DNA from: Ignavibacteriales bacterium
GTDB taxonomy: Bacteria; Bacteroidota; Ignavibacteria; Ignavibacteriales; Ignavibacteriaceae
Direction: 5' to 3'
Length of the DNA: 64,000 nt
Assembly: GCA_016707285.1 (NCBI GenBank)
Contig: JADJIA010000002.1
Span: forward strand, 72,007 to 136,006
Position numbers and translations under genes: made by a program. Shown one piece after another: positions 27,868 through 36,855 of this stretch; position 1 is the first letter of the stretch, and the number at the start of each line of letters is the position of its first letter. Below the pieces are notes generated by a model that worked only from the letters and a program-made list of their open reading frames with translations, had not been told where the DNA came from and ran no database searches.

Positions 27868-29181
27868 ATGAATCTCGAAAAGATATTTTACATTGTGGCG
27901 AGCACGGTACTTGTAACGGTATTTGTGTTGATAGTTTTCATTTTTTCTCCTGTGTCGTACGACGAAAGTATTTTACAGGATGAAAAGGTGATTTACTATG
28001 CAGAGAATATCTCTCCCTCATTGCGAAAGATCATCGACGGATTTAATGAAAAATATAAGGGAAAGATCAGGGTTGAGACCATTGATCTATCATTTGATAA
28101 ATTTAGTACAAACGAGAGGAAAGAGCTTCTCGCCCGGTATCTCAGAAGCAAAAGCAGCAGGATTGATATTTTTAGTGTCGATATAATCTGGGTGCCCCGT
28201 TTTTCGAGGTGGGCAATGCCACTTAACAGATATATCGACTCTTCCTTAGTTGAGGATGTTGTTCCGCATTTCCTTCCCACAAGTTTTCACAAAGATTCAC
28301 TGGTTTCGATTCCCCTTTATGCGGATGTAGCATTAATGTTTTACAGGGATGACCTGTTGGAAAAAGTTCAGGATGCAGAAGAATTTCGAAAAGAGTTGTC
28401 TTCTTCTATCACCTGGGAGAGATTTATTGACTTACAAATGAAGGTGGATGCAGCCAACGGGAGGGTTAACAAACCTTTTTATCTTTTTCAGGCGGATGTA
28501 TATGAAGGGTTGATGTGTTCATTTACGGAACTGATGAGTAACCACAAAAATCCGATGGTTGCTTCTGAGGTTAAACTGGGGGAGGATGATGAATTATCAA
28601 AAAAATCGATTAAGTTCCTTGTTGATCTCGTGCACCAAAATAAAATTTCACCACTCGAAGTGATAAAATTTAAGGAGATGCAAAGTTATCAGTATTTTTT
28701 TGAAAAAGATGCATTTGCTGTTAGAGGCTGGCCCGGATTTTTAAGCGAAGACAACAAGTTTTTTCCAAAAGAATTCAGGGGGAAGGTAAAAGCTGCACCC
28801 CTACCACATCTCGATGGAAGTTCACCTGCTTATGTATTTGGCGGATGGAATCTTATGGTCTCAAAACTTTCCTCAAAGATTCAAGAGGTAAGGATTTTTA
28901 TTGAATATATGCTAAGTGATGAAATCCAGAAATTTCACTACGAAGATGGAAATGTTTTACCAGTGAAAAAATCTGTTTATTCTGATGCCACATTTCTTAA
29001 AAAACACCCCGAGCTGGTCTTTTATCAAAAGTTGTTTGAAAACGGGATTCACCGACCAATGTTTGAGAGGTACACAGGTCTCTCCGACATAATCGTTAAG
29101 CATATAAATGAAGCGATTGAGAAAAACATTGAGCCCGGGCAGGTTTTGCAGAAGATCAAAAATGAGATCGGGGCGAAGTAG
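27868..29181 (+). CDS. Membrane-anchored extracellular solute-binding protein (sugar SBP), probable sensor
   Basis: 437 aa. The fold is that of ABC-type sugar-binding proteins (SBP_bac_1): IDGFNEKYKGKIRVETIDLS, IFSVDIIWVPRFSRWAMPLN, SIPLYADVALMFYRDDLLEK, VFGGWNLMVSKLSSK. The N-terminus is an uncleaved-looking membrane helix (FYIVASTVLVTVFVLIVFIF) with no lipobox Cys. No ABC permease or ATPase gene is nearby; instead a histidine kinase gene starts 6 bp after its stop. That points to a ligand-presenting sensor subunit, not an importer subunit (inference). Confidence 0.85.
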   Translation: MNLEKIFYIVASTVLVTVFVLIVFIFSPVSYDESILQDEKVIYYAENISPSLRKIIDGFNEKYKGKIRVETIDLSFDKFSTNERKELLARYLRSKSSRIDIFSVDIIWVPRFSRWAMPLNRYIDSSLVEDVVPHFLPTSFHKDSLVSIPLYADVALMFYRDDLLEKVQDAEEFRKELSSSITWERFIDLQMKVDAANGRVNKPFYLFQADVYEGLMCSFTELMSNHKNPMVASEVKLGEDDELSKKSIKFLVDLVHQNKISPLEVIKFKEMQSYQYFFEKDAFAVRGWPGFLSEDNKFFPKEFRGKVKAAPLPHLDGSSPAYVFGGWNLMVSKLSSKIQEVRIFIEYMLSDEIQKFHYEDGNVLPVKKSVYSDATFLKKHPELVFYQKLFENGIHRPMFERYTGLSDIIVKHINEAIEKNIEPGQVLQKIKNEIGAK

Positions 29182-29187
29182 AATATC

Positions 29188-30660
29188 ATGAAACAAAGTC
29201 TCACAAACAAAATCAAAGAGTATCATTTTGAGTTCAGGCATGTAACGGTGCTGTTCATAATTCTCTTTTCATTCCAGTTGATCGTTTCTTTTATTAATAA
29301 ATCGTCAATTAAAAATTTCCTCGACACAACTCAAGACTGGTATCAAAAAGAATCAGCTGAGGAGATTGCAAACCTGACGGCAACCGTGATAGAACTTTCC
29401 ATCGAATCGGTTGATGCCAAAATCAAAATTCCCCCTGCACAAGAGAATAAAGTGATTCAATCATTAGATATCATTTTCAGTCAGCAGCAACTTACCCACA
29501 ACATCGACCGGTTGTTTATAATAATGGAGAATGAAGGAAAAACCTTCAGTATTAATGACGGCAGAACACTTTATTCTGTGGTCATCGGCTCTGATCGATC
29601 ACTATTATCAACCGAGATAGATAAAAATGTTGAGGCACTTTATAAATCCATCGAAGGTGAACTTGAGTCAACCGAAAGAATCAAAACGGTGGTCAGAGAT
29701 AAACAAACTTTCCATGTTTTTGTGCCATTTGTTGTAAGAGGGGAGTTTATTGGAGCCATTTATATGGAGATCTCACCCGACTTCAGTTCGATTAGCAATC
29801 AGGTAATAAGCAGTTATGATGAAACCTCCGTTATCTATCTTTCGCTGATCACCCTTGGGCTGCTTGCGATGTATTTTATATCGTCGTACACAGTAAAAGA
29901 GAGGGATGAAACCCAAAAACTTCTTTTTGACGAACACGAAAGAAATCTGAAAAAACAGATCAATTACGAAAATGAGCTGATATTTACAAAACGGATCTAC
30001 CATACTCATCATAAAGCAGAAAAAGTGATGGGATTTATAAAAGAGGATTTGCGAATGTTGGAACTCGACAATATTGATGAGATTAAATATCGCGTTGCAA
30101 AATATTCAAACTTTGTGTCGAGAGTTATTTACGATATGAAGTGGTTTGATCCTCCAATCCAGACGATAAGAAACCAGATGTTCCGTACTGATCTCAACGA
30201 AGTTGTGCGATTTATTGTTGGTAATATTTTCCAACGGGTAACAACAACAACCGATGCCTACAGGATTGAATGTAAGTTGGAACAGAATTTGCCTGTAGTT
30301 AATGTAAATGAGTTTGTGGTTTGGGAAATTATTGAACCTCTGATACAAAATAGTATTGACCATGGATCGGAGGATAATCTTGTTGTCACGGTGGAGACCA
30401 GACACGATCCCGAAAAAAAATGTTCGATCCTGAGTGTAACTGACAACGGGAAGGGAATCGACGGCAGCCTGCTCAAATTAAATGAAAATGGAATCAAGTA
30501 TCTGTTTGTTGAAAACACTACCACCAAGTCCCAGGGTTTACGAAACTCGGGTTACGGGTGTTATATCGCATGGGAGATGACGAAAAGATGCGGTTGGGAA
30601 CTTGATGCACAAAATCTTCCCGAAAAAGGATGCCGGTTTACAATTACAATTAAACATTAA
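29188..30660 (+). CDS. Transmembrane sensor histidine kinase
   Basis: 490 aa. Membrane helix 1 (VTVLFIILFSFQLIVSFI), a periplasmic sensor region of about 180 residues that looks Cache-like (VVIGSDRSLLSTEIDKNVEA; HVFVPFVVRGEFIGAIYMEI), and helix 2 (VIYLSLITLGLLAMYFISSY). The DHp-like segment is YHTHHKAEKVMGFIKEDL, with His272/274/275 as candidate phospho-acceptors. The HATPase domain has an N-box (EPLIQNSIDHGS), G1 (SVTDNGKGIDG) and G2 (NSGYGCYIAWEM), all intact. Between the solute-binding protein (6 bp gap) and the NtrC-type regulator (18 bp gap). Presumably reads the sugar-bound state of the anchored binding protein. Confidence 0.88.
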   Translation: MKQSLTNKIKEYHFEFRHVTVLFIILFSFQLIVSFINKSSIKNFLDTTQDWYQKESAEEIANLTATVIELSIESVDAKIKIPPAQENKVIQSLDIIFSQQQLTHNIDRLFIIMENEGKTFSINDGRTLYSVVIGSDRSLLSTEIDKNVEALYKSIEGELESTERIKTVVRDKQTFHVFVPFVVRGEFIGAIYMEISPDFSSISNQVISSYDETSVIYLSLITLGLLAMYFISSYTVKERDETQKLLFDEHERNLKKQINYENELIFTKRIYHTHHKAEKVMGFIKEDLRMLELDNIDEIKYRVAKYSNFVSRVIYDMKWFDPPIQTIRNQMFRTDLNEVVRFIVGNIFQRVTTTTDAYRIECKLEQNLPVVNVNEFVVWEIIEPLIQNSIDHGSEDNLVVTVETRHDPEKKCSILSVTDNGKGIDGSLLKLNENGIKYLFVENTTTKSQGLRNSGYGCYIAWEMTKRCGWELDAQNLPEKGCRFTITIKH

Positions 30661-30678
30661 AGAGATTGAGAGACAGAA

Positions 30679-32136
30679 ATGATCTTCCAGGATAAAAATA
30701 TTAGTATCCTCCTTATTGAAGATGAAGAATTTGACGTAAGAAGAGTGAAAAAAACGGTAGAACCATTTTCGGAAAAAATGGAAATTGTCCATTTCGTTTC
30801 AAATGGAAAGGCTGCTCTCGAATATCTTGAGGAGAACCGGAACAAAATTGATGTGGTGATAATGGATTACCAGATTTCCGGAGGGTTGATGGGTGAAGAC
30901 CTGATCCACAAAATTAAAACCATCGATTCTTCGATCCAGATAATTGTTATCACGAAAATGACAATTAATCTTTCCGATTATCATTTTGCCAACCGTCTTA
31001 TTAAGGCGGGAGCTTTTTGGTACTGCACCAAATATCCGGGTGATATTGATGATTTTATTTATCAGCCTACCGATTTTATTCTGAGTATCTTTAATGCCCA
31101 TGAAAAAAGTCTGCTCGAGCGTGACAGAATGCGTTCAATGCAAAAAATCAAACGGAATGTTGCTGATATACTTTTGCAGAAAAAGATTATTGGAGAATCA
31201 CCCCTGATGCTCGACTTAAAAAACGATCTTGACCGACTGGCACAAAGCAATATTAACATCCTGATCAGGGGAGCTTCGGGTACAGGGAAGGAATTAGTTG
31301 CACATAATATCCATTATCGGAGTGACCGAAAATATGAAAATTTTGTGGTGGTCAACTGCGGAAGCCTTCCCGACCAACTTGTTGAAAGTGAGCTTTTTGG
31401 GTATGAAAAGGGTGCATTCACGGGAGCCGACAAAAAAAAACCGGGGCTGTTTGAGATTGCCAACCACGGAACAATTTTTCTCGATGAGATTACGGAACTT
31501 CCACTTGCTGCTCAGGTGAAACTTCTAAGAGTAATTCAGGAAGGTGAAATCGAAAAGATTGGCAGGACAGAGACAGTAAAAGTTGATGTCAGGGTAATTG
31601 CAGCCACAAACAGGAATATTGAGCAGGAAGTAAGGGAAAAGAGATTCCGCGAAGACCTCTACTACCGGTTAAATGTTTTGCCCGTTGTTGTTCCGGACTT
31701 AAAAAAACGGGTTGAGGATATCCCATCTTTGATCGATCACTTTTTGCGAAATATAAGTATTGACATGGGGAAGGAGAAACCAATAATCCCCAACGAAACG
31801 ATGCAGATATTTGTGAAATATGACTGGCCCGGAAATGTAAGGGAGCTAAAAAATGTTGTTCAAAGGGTGTTGTTCCATTCGGGGAATACAGTGTCACCCA
31901 TGAATGCAGTAAAAGCTCTCGGCATTGTTTATGAAACGGGAGGTGGTGACGACGGTTTTAAGGATATATTTAATCCTGAAAATATAATTGATCTAAAGGA
32001 TGCCGAAAGAGTATTCAGAGAACGATATTTCAACTTTGTAAGGACTCATTCTGTGTCAGATGCCGATGCCGCCAAAAAAATGGGAATTGCCCCTCCCAAC
32101 TATTACAGAATGATGAAAGAGCTTGGGTTGAAATAG
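30679..32136 (+). CDS. NtrC-type sigma54-dependent response regulator
   Basis: 485 aa. Receiver domain with acidic EDEEFD and phospho-acceptor Asp63 (VVIMDYQISGG). AAA+ domain with Walker A GASGTGKE (198-205), sigma54 loop GAFTGA (245-250), Walker B GTIFLDEITELP and arginine-finger region FREDLYYRLNVLPV. Fis-type HTH at the C-terminus (SDADAAKKMGIAPPNYYRMM). Cognate to the kinase 18 bp upstream. Probable targets are the two transporter operons flanking it, each with a sigma54-type promoter and the same paired palindrome (copies A and B). Confidence 0.93.
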   Translation: MIFQDKNISILLIEDEEFDVRRVKKTVEPFSEKMEIVHFVSNGKAALEYLEENRNKIDVVIMDYQISGGLMGEDLIHKIKTIDSSIQIIVITKMTINLSDYHFANRLIKAGAFWYCTKYPGDIDDFIYQPTDFILSIFNAHEKSLLERDRMRSMQKIKRNVADILLQKKIIGESPLMLDLKNDLDRLAQSNINILIRGASGTGKELVAHNIHYRSDRKYENFVVVNCGSLPDQLVESELFGYEKGAFTGADKKKPGLFEIANHGTIFLDEITELPLAAQVKLLRVIQEGEIEKIGRTETVKVDVRVIAATNRNIEQEVREKRFREDLYYRLNVLPVVVPDLKKRVEDIPSLIDHFLRNISIDMGKEKPIIPNETMQIFVKYDWPGNVRELKNVVQRVLFHSGNTVSPMNAVKALGIVYETGGGDDGFKDIFNPENIIDLKDAERVFRERYFNFVRTHSVSDADAAKKMGIAPPNYYRMMKELGLK

Positions 32137-32149
32137 GGCAGTGTAAAAT

Positions 32150-32367
32150 AGTTCCACGGATGCCACGGATTGGACACGGATTTTCACAGAATGAGGGGAG
32201 GCTGATACACGCAGATTAGACGTGCCGAAGGCAATCTGGACGCTACGAATATCAATTCCCTTTCAGGGCAATTATAATATTCATCCGTGGAATCAGTGAA
32301 AATCCGTGATATCCGTGTAACTATCTCCCTTCCTCTGCGAAACTCTGTTTAATCTGCGTGTATCTCC
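32150..32367. repeat. Dispersed CACGGAT repeat, copy 2: inverted pair
   Basis: Forward half (32150-32222): GTTCCACGGATGCCACGGAT, then GGACACGGATTTTCACAG and GATACACGCAGATTAGACG. Inverted half (32281-32367): ATCCGTGGAATCAGTGAAAA, ATCCGTGATATCCGTGTAA and TTAATCTGCGTGTATCTCCC. The intervening bases include GCCGAAGGCAATC, with GATGCCTTCGGCATGC just beyond. This fills most of the gap between the NtrC-type gene and the SSS symporter gene. Confidence 0.85.
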
Positions 32368-32443
32368 CATCGGGATGCCTTCGGCATGCAGTCCCCCTTC
32401 ATCCGCTTCGTCCCGGTAATAAATATCCCTAACTGTGATTAAC

Positions 32444-32481
32444 TTATCAAATTGATAAACCGTTGTTATTAAAATAATAAT
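32444..32481 (+). promoter_or_regulatory. Paired-palindrome activator site (shared motif, copy B)
   Basis: TTATCAAATTGATAA (perfect 7+1+7 palindrome, 32444-32458), 7 bp, then TTATTAAAATAATAAT (32466-32481). Centres lie about two helical turns apart. It ends 74 bp upstream of the -24 GG. Matches copy A at 27748-27785 in order, spacing and orientation to the downstream transporter. Confidence 0.68.
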
Positions 32482-32552
32482 TGACAGGGGTTTTGCTTTC
32501 TTGTGAAATTCCCAATATTAAGAATTTGATGGAAAAGCAGTGTAAATTTTCA

Positions 32553-32570
32553 TTGGCATGATTTGTGCAT
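32553..32570 (+). promoter_or_regulatory. Sigma54 promoter of the SSS symporter operon
   Basis: TTGGCATGATTTGTGCAT: -24 GG (32555-32556) and -12 GC (32567-32568) are exactly 10 bp apart, with the TGGCA half intact. The symporter start codon is 31 bp after the -12 GC. Confidence 0.72.
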
Positions 32571-32598
32571 TACAACGATTCAACAATTGACTGAATGA

Positions 32599-34227
32599 AT
32601 GCCCAACACATTTACCTATTTAGACACTGCCGTTATAGTAATATACTTGATAATCGTATTGAGTATCGGATTTTACTATTCCCGGAAAAATGATGAAAGT
32701 TACACCGATTACTTCCTCGCCGGTAGAAATGTGGGCTGGATCGCGATAGGTATCTCAATTTTTGCAACCAACATTTCGAGTGAACATTTTATCGGACTTG
32801 CAGGAGCCGGCTCAACAAGAGGCCTGGCAGTGGGGCAGTTTGAACTAATGGCCATTTTTATGCTCATATTTGCAGGGTGGTTCCTTGCTCCAATTTTTAT
32901 TAAATCGGGCGTTTTTACAGTTCCTGAATTCCTTCAGTTAAATTTTGATGTGAGGATCAGGAAACTTTTTGCTGCTTTTTCAATTGCCAACTACATCCTT
33001 ACCAAAATTCTCGTCTCCCTCTTCGCAGCCAGTCTTCTTTTTTATAATATTTTTGGATTAAACATTTACGCTTCCTCGATATTAATTGTTTTAATAACAG
33101 GACTTTACAGCGTTATTGGTGGTTCAAATGCTGTTATTAGAACCCAGACATTCCAGGGAATTGTGTTGATGACAGGGGCTGTGATCCTTTCCGTAATAGG
33201 TTACATGGCTGTAGGTGGATTTGAAGGACTTTACTCAAAGTTGCCGTCCGATTTTTTTACGATGTTTAAACCGATTGATGACAAAGATTATCCATGGACA
33301 GGGATAGTGTTTGGAGCTCCCGTAATTGCATTTTGGTATTGGTGCACCGATCAGTATATGGTTCAAAGAATGTTAAGTGCAAGATCGATAGACGATGCAC
33401 GAAAGGGTTCACTTCTTGCAGCCTCATTTAAACTCCTTCCTATATTTATCCTTGTTCTTCCCGGTTTGTTTGCAGCAGTTCTTTACCCCGAGTCGAGAGG
33501 TGATGGAGCTTATTCAGCGATGGTAAGTGGTGATCTGCTTCCTGTTGGGCTTAAAGGAGTTGTGATTGCGGGGCTTTTAGCTGCAATAATGTCATCTCTT
33601 GCAGGAGCTTTTAACAGTATTGCTATACTTTTTACAAACGATTATTATAAGTTAAAATATCCTGAATCGAACGAGAGAAAGCTTGTGCTTGTGGGAAGGC
33701 TTGCCACCACAACAGCAGTTATTGCCGCGATATTGATTGTGCCACTCGTGAAGATTATCAGCTCACAACTTTACCTTTTCCTTCAAAGTGTTCAGTCGTT
33801 TGTGAGTCCTCCTATCACTGCAGTCTTTCTTTTTGGACTTTTTTCAAGGAAAATGAACACAAGATCGGCGCTTATAACATTGGCCGTTACAGAGACACTT
33901 GGAATTGGCAGGCTTGTTCTTGAAATGATGGTGCAGAATGGTGTTGAACTTCATTCATTCCTTAGCTGGGTGTTGTCTATCAACTTCCTTCACTATTCTC
34001 TTTTCCTTTTTATCGTGAGTGTGGGGATGATTTTGACGCTCAACTTCAATAACAGTAAAGAAACAAACAAATTTGGGATTCAGCTTAGAGCAACATTTGC
34101 CGAGAGTTTTGCAGAGATTACGGGGAATTTTGCGGGATTAAAAAGATTTGTTAAACCCAACCCGAGTTTCCTTCTATCAGCAATTATACTGCTGATGATC
34201 CTTGGGCTCTGGAGTATCTGGTCATGA
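32599..34227 (+). CDS. SSS-family sodium/solute symporter (SGLT-like)
   Basis: 542 aa, about 13-14 membrane helices. Family motifs: SDESYTDYFLAGRNVGW after helix 1, ISIFATNISSEHFIGLAGAG in helix 2, AFWYWCTDQYMVQRMLSARS, and LLAAIMSSLAGAFNSIAILF for the SSS signature and Na2-site region. Length and motifs fit the sugar-transporting (SGLT) subgroup. Lies directly behind a sigma54 promoter with its activator site. Probably imports the glucose or oligosaccharide released by the nearby glucanases (inference). Confidence 0.9.
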   Translation: MPNTFTYLDTAVIVIYLIIVLSIGFYYSRKNDESYTDYFLAGRNVGWIAIGISIFATNISSEHFIGLAGAGSTRGLAVGQFELMAIFMLIFAGWFLAPIFIKSGVFTVPEFLQLNFDVRIRKLFAAFSIANYILTKILVSLFAASLLFYNIFGLNIYASSILIVLITGLYSVIGGSNAVIRTQTFQGIVLMTGAVILSVIGYMAVGGFEGLYSKLPSDFFTMFKPIDDKDYPWTGIVFGAPVIAFWYWCTDQYMVQRMLSARSIDDARKGSLLAASFKLLPIFILVLPGLFAAVLYPESRGDGAYSAMVSGDLLPVGLKGVVIAGLLAAIMSSLAGAFNSIAILFTNDYYKLKYPESNERKLVLVGRLATTTAVIAAILIVPLVKIISSQLYLFLQSVQSFVSPPITAVFLFGLFSRKMNTRSALITLAVTETLGIGRLVLEMMVQNGVELHSFLSWVLSINFLHYSLFLFIVSVGMILTLNFNNSKETNKFGIQLRATFAESFAEITGNFAGLKRFVKPNPSFLLSAIILLMILGLWSIWS

Positions 34228-34294
34228 AAAATTATAAAAGTTTAAAATCCAAATATTCATTAATCAAAAACTCATTTTCATTGAGGTAAAACAT

Positions 34295-36781
34295 ATGAAG
34301 AGAATCATACTATCAATTCTTTTCCTTATCGGACTTTCGACCTCTGCTCTTCCGCAGTTGATTGAAAGCTTTGATACGGATCTTTCGGCGGATACCACCT
34401 ACCAGTTTTCACTTGAAAGCGGAAGTAGAATGGACTATCTGTTGAACACAACTGATTTTGTTCAGGGCACCGGCTCGGGCGAAATCAAATTTGTTATTGG
34501 TGCCATTCACGAATGGGGCAGCTTTGGGCAGTTGATTAAAAGACTTCCAGCAGAACAGTATTATGACTGGTCAGCTACCGATTCATTGTCGCTGATGATC
34601 AAAGTTGTTACTCCTCCTACAATACCTGTAAACATGGTATTCAGGATTCATATTGCGGACAGACCAACCCCTGACGCACCAATCGAAGAATGGGTTTACG
34701 AACATGCAACCATTCTTGATGCAACAAGCGAATGGGTTGAACTGAAAGTGCCTATCAAAATCCTTTCTACAGATGGTAGTGCAACTCCTTCTGATTCCGG
34801 ATTTGTTATTTTCCCATCAAGCTGGGGTGGCGGACCGGGCAATTCATGGAACAACAATGAATTTGACTGGGACAAAATTATCGGTTTTAATCTTGGAGCT
34901 ATCACTTCAGGTTACACACCGGGCACAAACATTCCTGCAGATTCACTTACCGTTCGTTTTGATAACTTCAGAAGATATGGTAACCGTTCAGTTCCTGCAA
35001 TCGTTTTCAACGGTATTCAGTTCATGGGCAACCTCTCAGTATTCACCTGGGGGCAGTCGAACATGGAAGTGGTTGCCGGTGCAGGCCCAACTCCAAACAG
35101 CAATGCTGTAAAATGGACAGAAGGTAATGAATGGGGCAATGGATGGACAGGAATGGGACTTAATGTTAGTCCTGTTTTCAACCTTGCAAGTTCATGGCAG
35201 GTGGACAGTGTTAAATTCAAATTAAAATGTCCTCCGGGAACAGGAGCTTTGAGAGTTCAGTTTGAAGGCGGTGGCGGCAAAAAAGGTACTGTTTTCACAC
35301 CAACAGCTGACGATCAGTGGCATTCTTATGCTTTCCCGTTAAGAGACATGTTATTCCAGGACAATACAACATTCTTCGATTCATCACAAGTGAATGTAGT
35401 TGGAATGATGGCTGAAGCTTCAGCAGTTGCCGGAACAGTTATATGGATCACCGACTGGTGGACAGGAAATCCAAAATTTGATGTAATTGCGCCGGAACCT
35501 CCAACCGGTGTTGCCGCATTTGCAGGAACCTTCCAGAATGTAGTAACCTGGGTAGATGTTCCCGGTGAAACAGGTGAAGTTTACGATATCTTCTATTCAA
35601 AAAACCCAATTACTGATGTAACATTGCCGGGTGTAGAAGTTGTAAAACTTAATGTACCTGAGGGTGGTCAATTAATGGAACACCTCCTTTTGGCTCCAAA
35701 TACAGACCAATCTGTAACATATTATTATGCAGTTGTTTGTAAAGATGTAGCCGGTAACAAGAGTCTTCTCAGCCAGAACTCAAGTGCCGTAACCAACACT
35801 GCAAAAGGCAGACCAACAGTATCATTAAGCGCACCAACTAATTTTGTTGCGGATGGAAACCTTGCTGAATGGCAGGCAATCAATCCTTTCAGAATGTTCT
35901 TGTCAGATGGTACAGGTCACCTTGTAACCAACACCACTATTTCCGGTGATGCTGATTGCTCGGCAAAAGCTTATATAGCAATGGACAATCAATATATGTA
36001 TATCGCTTTTGATGTTGATGATGACATTGTTGTTCCTGACGCACAAAACGATTCATATCTTAACGACTGTCCTGATCTTTATATTGGACTCTACGACTAC
36101 CGTGGAATGCCACATGTCTCATATCAGAGAGGTGCTCAGCCTGATTATCACTTCAGATTCGCTTATAACCGCGTGATTATCGATGGTTCAGCCGGAACTG
36201 ACAGTCTTATCGGTGAAGGCGTTAACTACTATTGGGAAGAAAAATTCCCTTCAGGTTACATTGTTGAATGTAGAATCAATCTTTCAGAATTAGCTCTCCA
36301 TGGTAACGATCTTACTTTCGTTCCAAGAGAAGGTACCAGACTTCCAATCGATTTCGCACTTAACGATGCTGATGCCACCAATTCGAGAGAAGGTATCATG
36401 ACTTATTCTCCATACAATGAAGACAAGTCATACCAGGATGTTTCGAGATGGATTCACACCTTTATCGGAAATCTCTGGGAACCAGCTACAGGAATAAACG
36501 ACGAAATACTTACTCCTGATAACTATGGTTTGGCTCAGAATTATCCAAATCCATTTAACCCTTCGACCACAATTAAGTATGCGATCGAAAAATCGGGATT
36601 TGTTTCCCTTAAAGTATATGATGTATTGGGAAGAGAAGTTGCTGACCTGGTTGCTCAGGATCAAACAGCCGGTGTTTACACTGTTCAGTTTGATGCATCA
36701 CTTCTTTCAAGTGGAATTTATTTCTACAAACTTGAAAGTGGTTCATTCTCTAAAATAAATAAAATGATGCTTGTAAAGTAG
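34295..36781 (+). CDS. Secreted carbohydrate-binding protein (CBM9-like) with T9SS sorting domain
   Basis: 828 aa with signal peptide (MKRIILSILFLIGLSTSALP). The N-terminal region (LIESFDTDLSADTTYQFSLE) resembles CBM11/CIA30-like beta-sandwiches. A second such region is around residue 230-390, then a short fibronectin-III-like segment. A CBM9-like domain (about 515-730; VADGNLAEWQAINPFRMFLS; CSAKAYIAMDNQYMYIAFDV) follows. The last 85 residues are the T9SS tail (AQNYPNPFNPSTTIKYAIEK). No glycosidase motif. Likely a surface polysaccharide binder, occupying the place a SusD/SusE-type protein would hold in a Bacteroidetes PUL. Confidence 0.82.
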   Translation: MKRIILSILFLIGLSTSALPQLIESFDTDLSADTTYQFSLESGSRMDYLLNTTDFVQGTGSGEIKFVIGAIHEWGSFGQLIKRLPAEQYYDWSATDSLSLMIKVVTPPTIPVNMVFRIHIADRPTPDAPIEEWVYEHATILDATSEWVELKVPIKILSTDGSATPSDSGFVIFPSSWGGGPGNSWNNNEFDWDKIIGFNLGAITSGYTPGTNIPADSLTVRFDNFRRYGNRSVPAIVFNGIQFMGNLSVFTWGQSNMEVVAGAGPTPNSNAVKWTEGNEWGNGWTGMGLNVSPVFNLASSWQVDSVKFKLKCPPGTGALRVQFEGGGGKKGTVFTPTADDQWHSYAFPLRDMLFQDNTTFFDSSQVNVVGMMAEASAVAGTVIWITDWWTGNPKFDVIAPEPPTGVAAFAGTFQNVVTWVDVPGETGEVYDIFYSKNPITDVTLPGVEVVKLNVPEGGQLMEHLLLAPNTDQSVTYYYAVVCKDVAGNKSLLSQNSSAVTNTAKGRPTVSLSAPTNFVADGNLAEWQAINPFRMFLSDGTGHLVTNTTISGDADCSAKAYIAMDNQYMYIAFDVDDDIVVPDAQNDSYLNDCPDLYIGLYDYRGMPHVSYQRGAQPDYHFRFAYNRVIIDGSAGTDSLIGEGVNYYWEEKFPSGYIVECRINLSELALHGNDLTFVPREGTRLPIDFALNDADATNSREGIMTYSPYNEDKSYQDVSRWIHTFIGNLWEPATGINDEILTPDNYGLAQNYPNPFNPSTTIKYAIEKSGFVSLKVYDVLGREVADLVAQDQTAGVYTVQFDASLLSSGIYFYKLESGSFSKINKMMLVK

Positions 36782-36794
36782 CATTTCTCCCTGT

Positions 36795-36822
36795 GGGTGC
36801 AGGAGCTGCAATTCCTGCACCC
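36795..36822 (+). terminator. Stem-loop between the CBM9 and TonB receptor genes
   Basis: GGGTGCAGGA and TCCTGCACCC form a perfect 10-bp stem with an 8-nt loop. The following ATTGTTTA is only moderately T-rich, so it may be a partial terminator or an mRNA-processing hairpin that sets different expression levels. Confidence 0.65.
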
Positions 36823-36855
36823 ATTGTTTAGTTTCGATAATTTTGGGATATTCCG

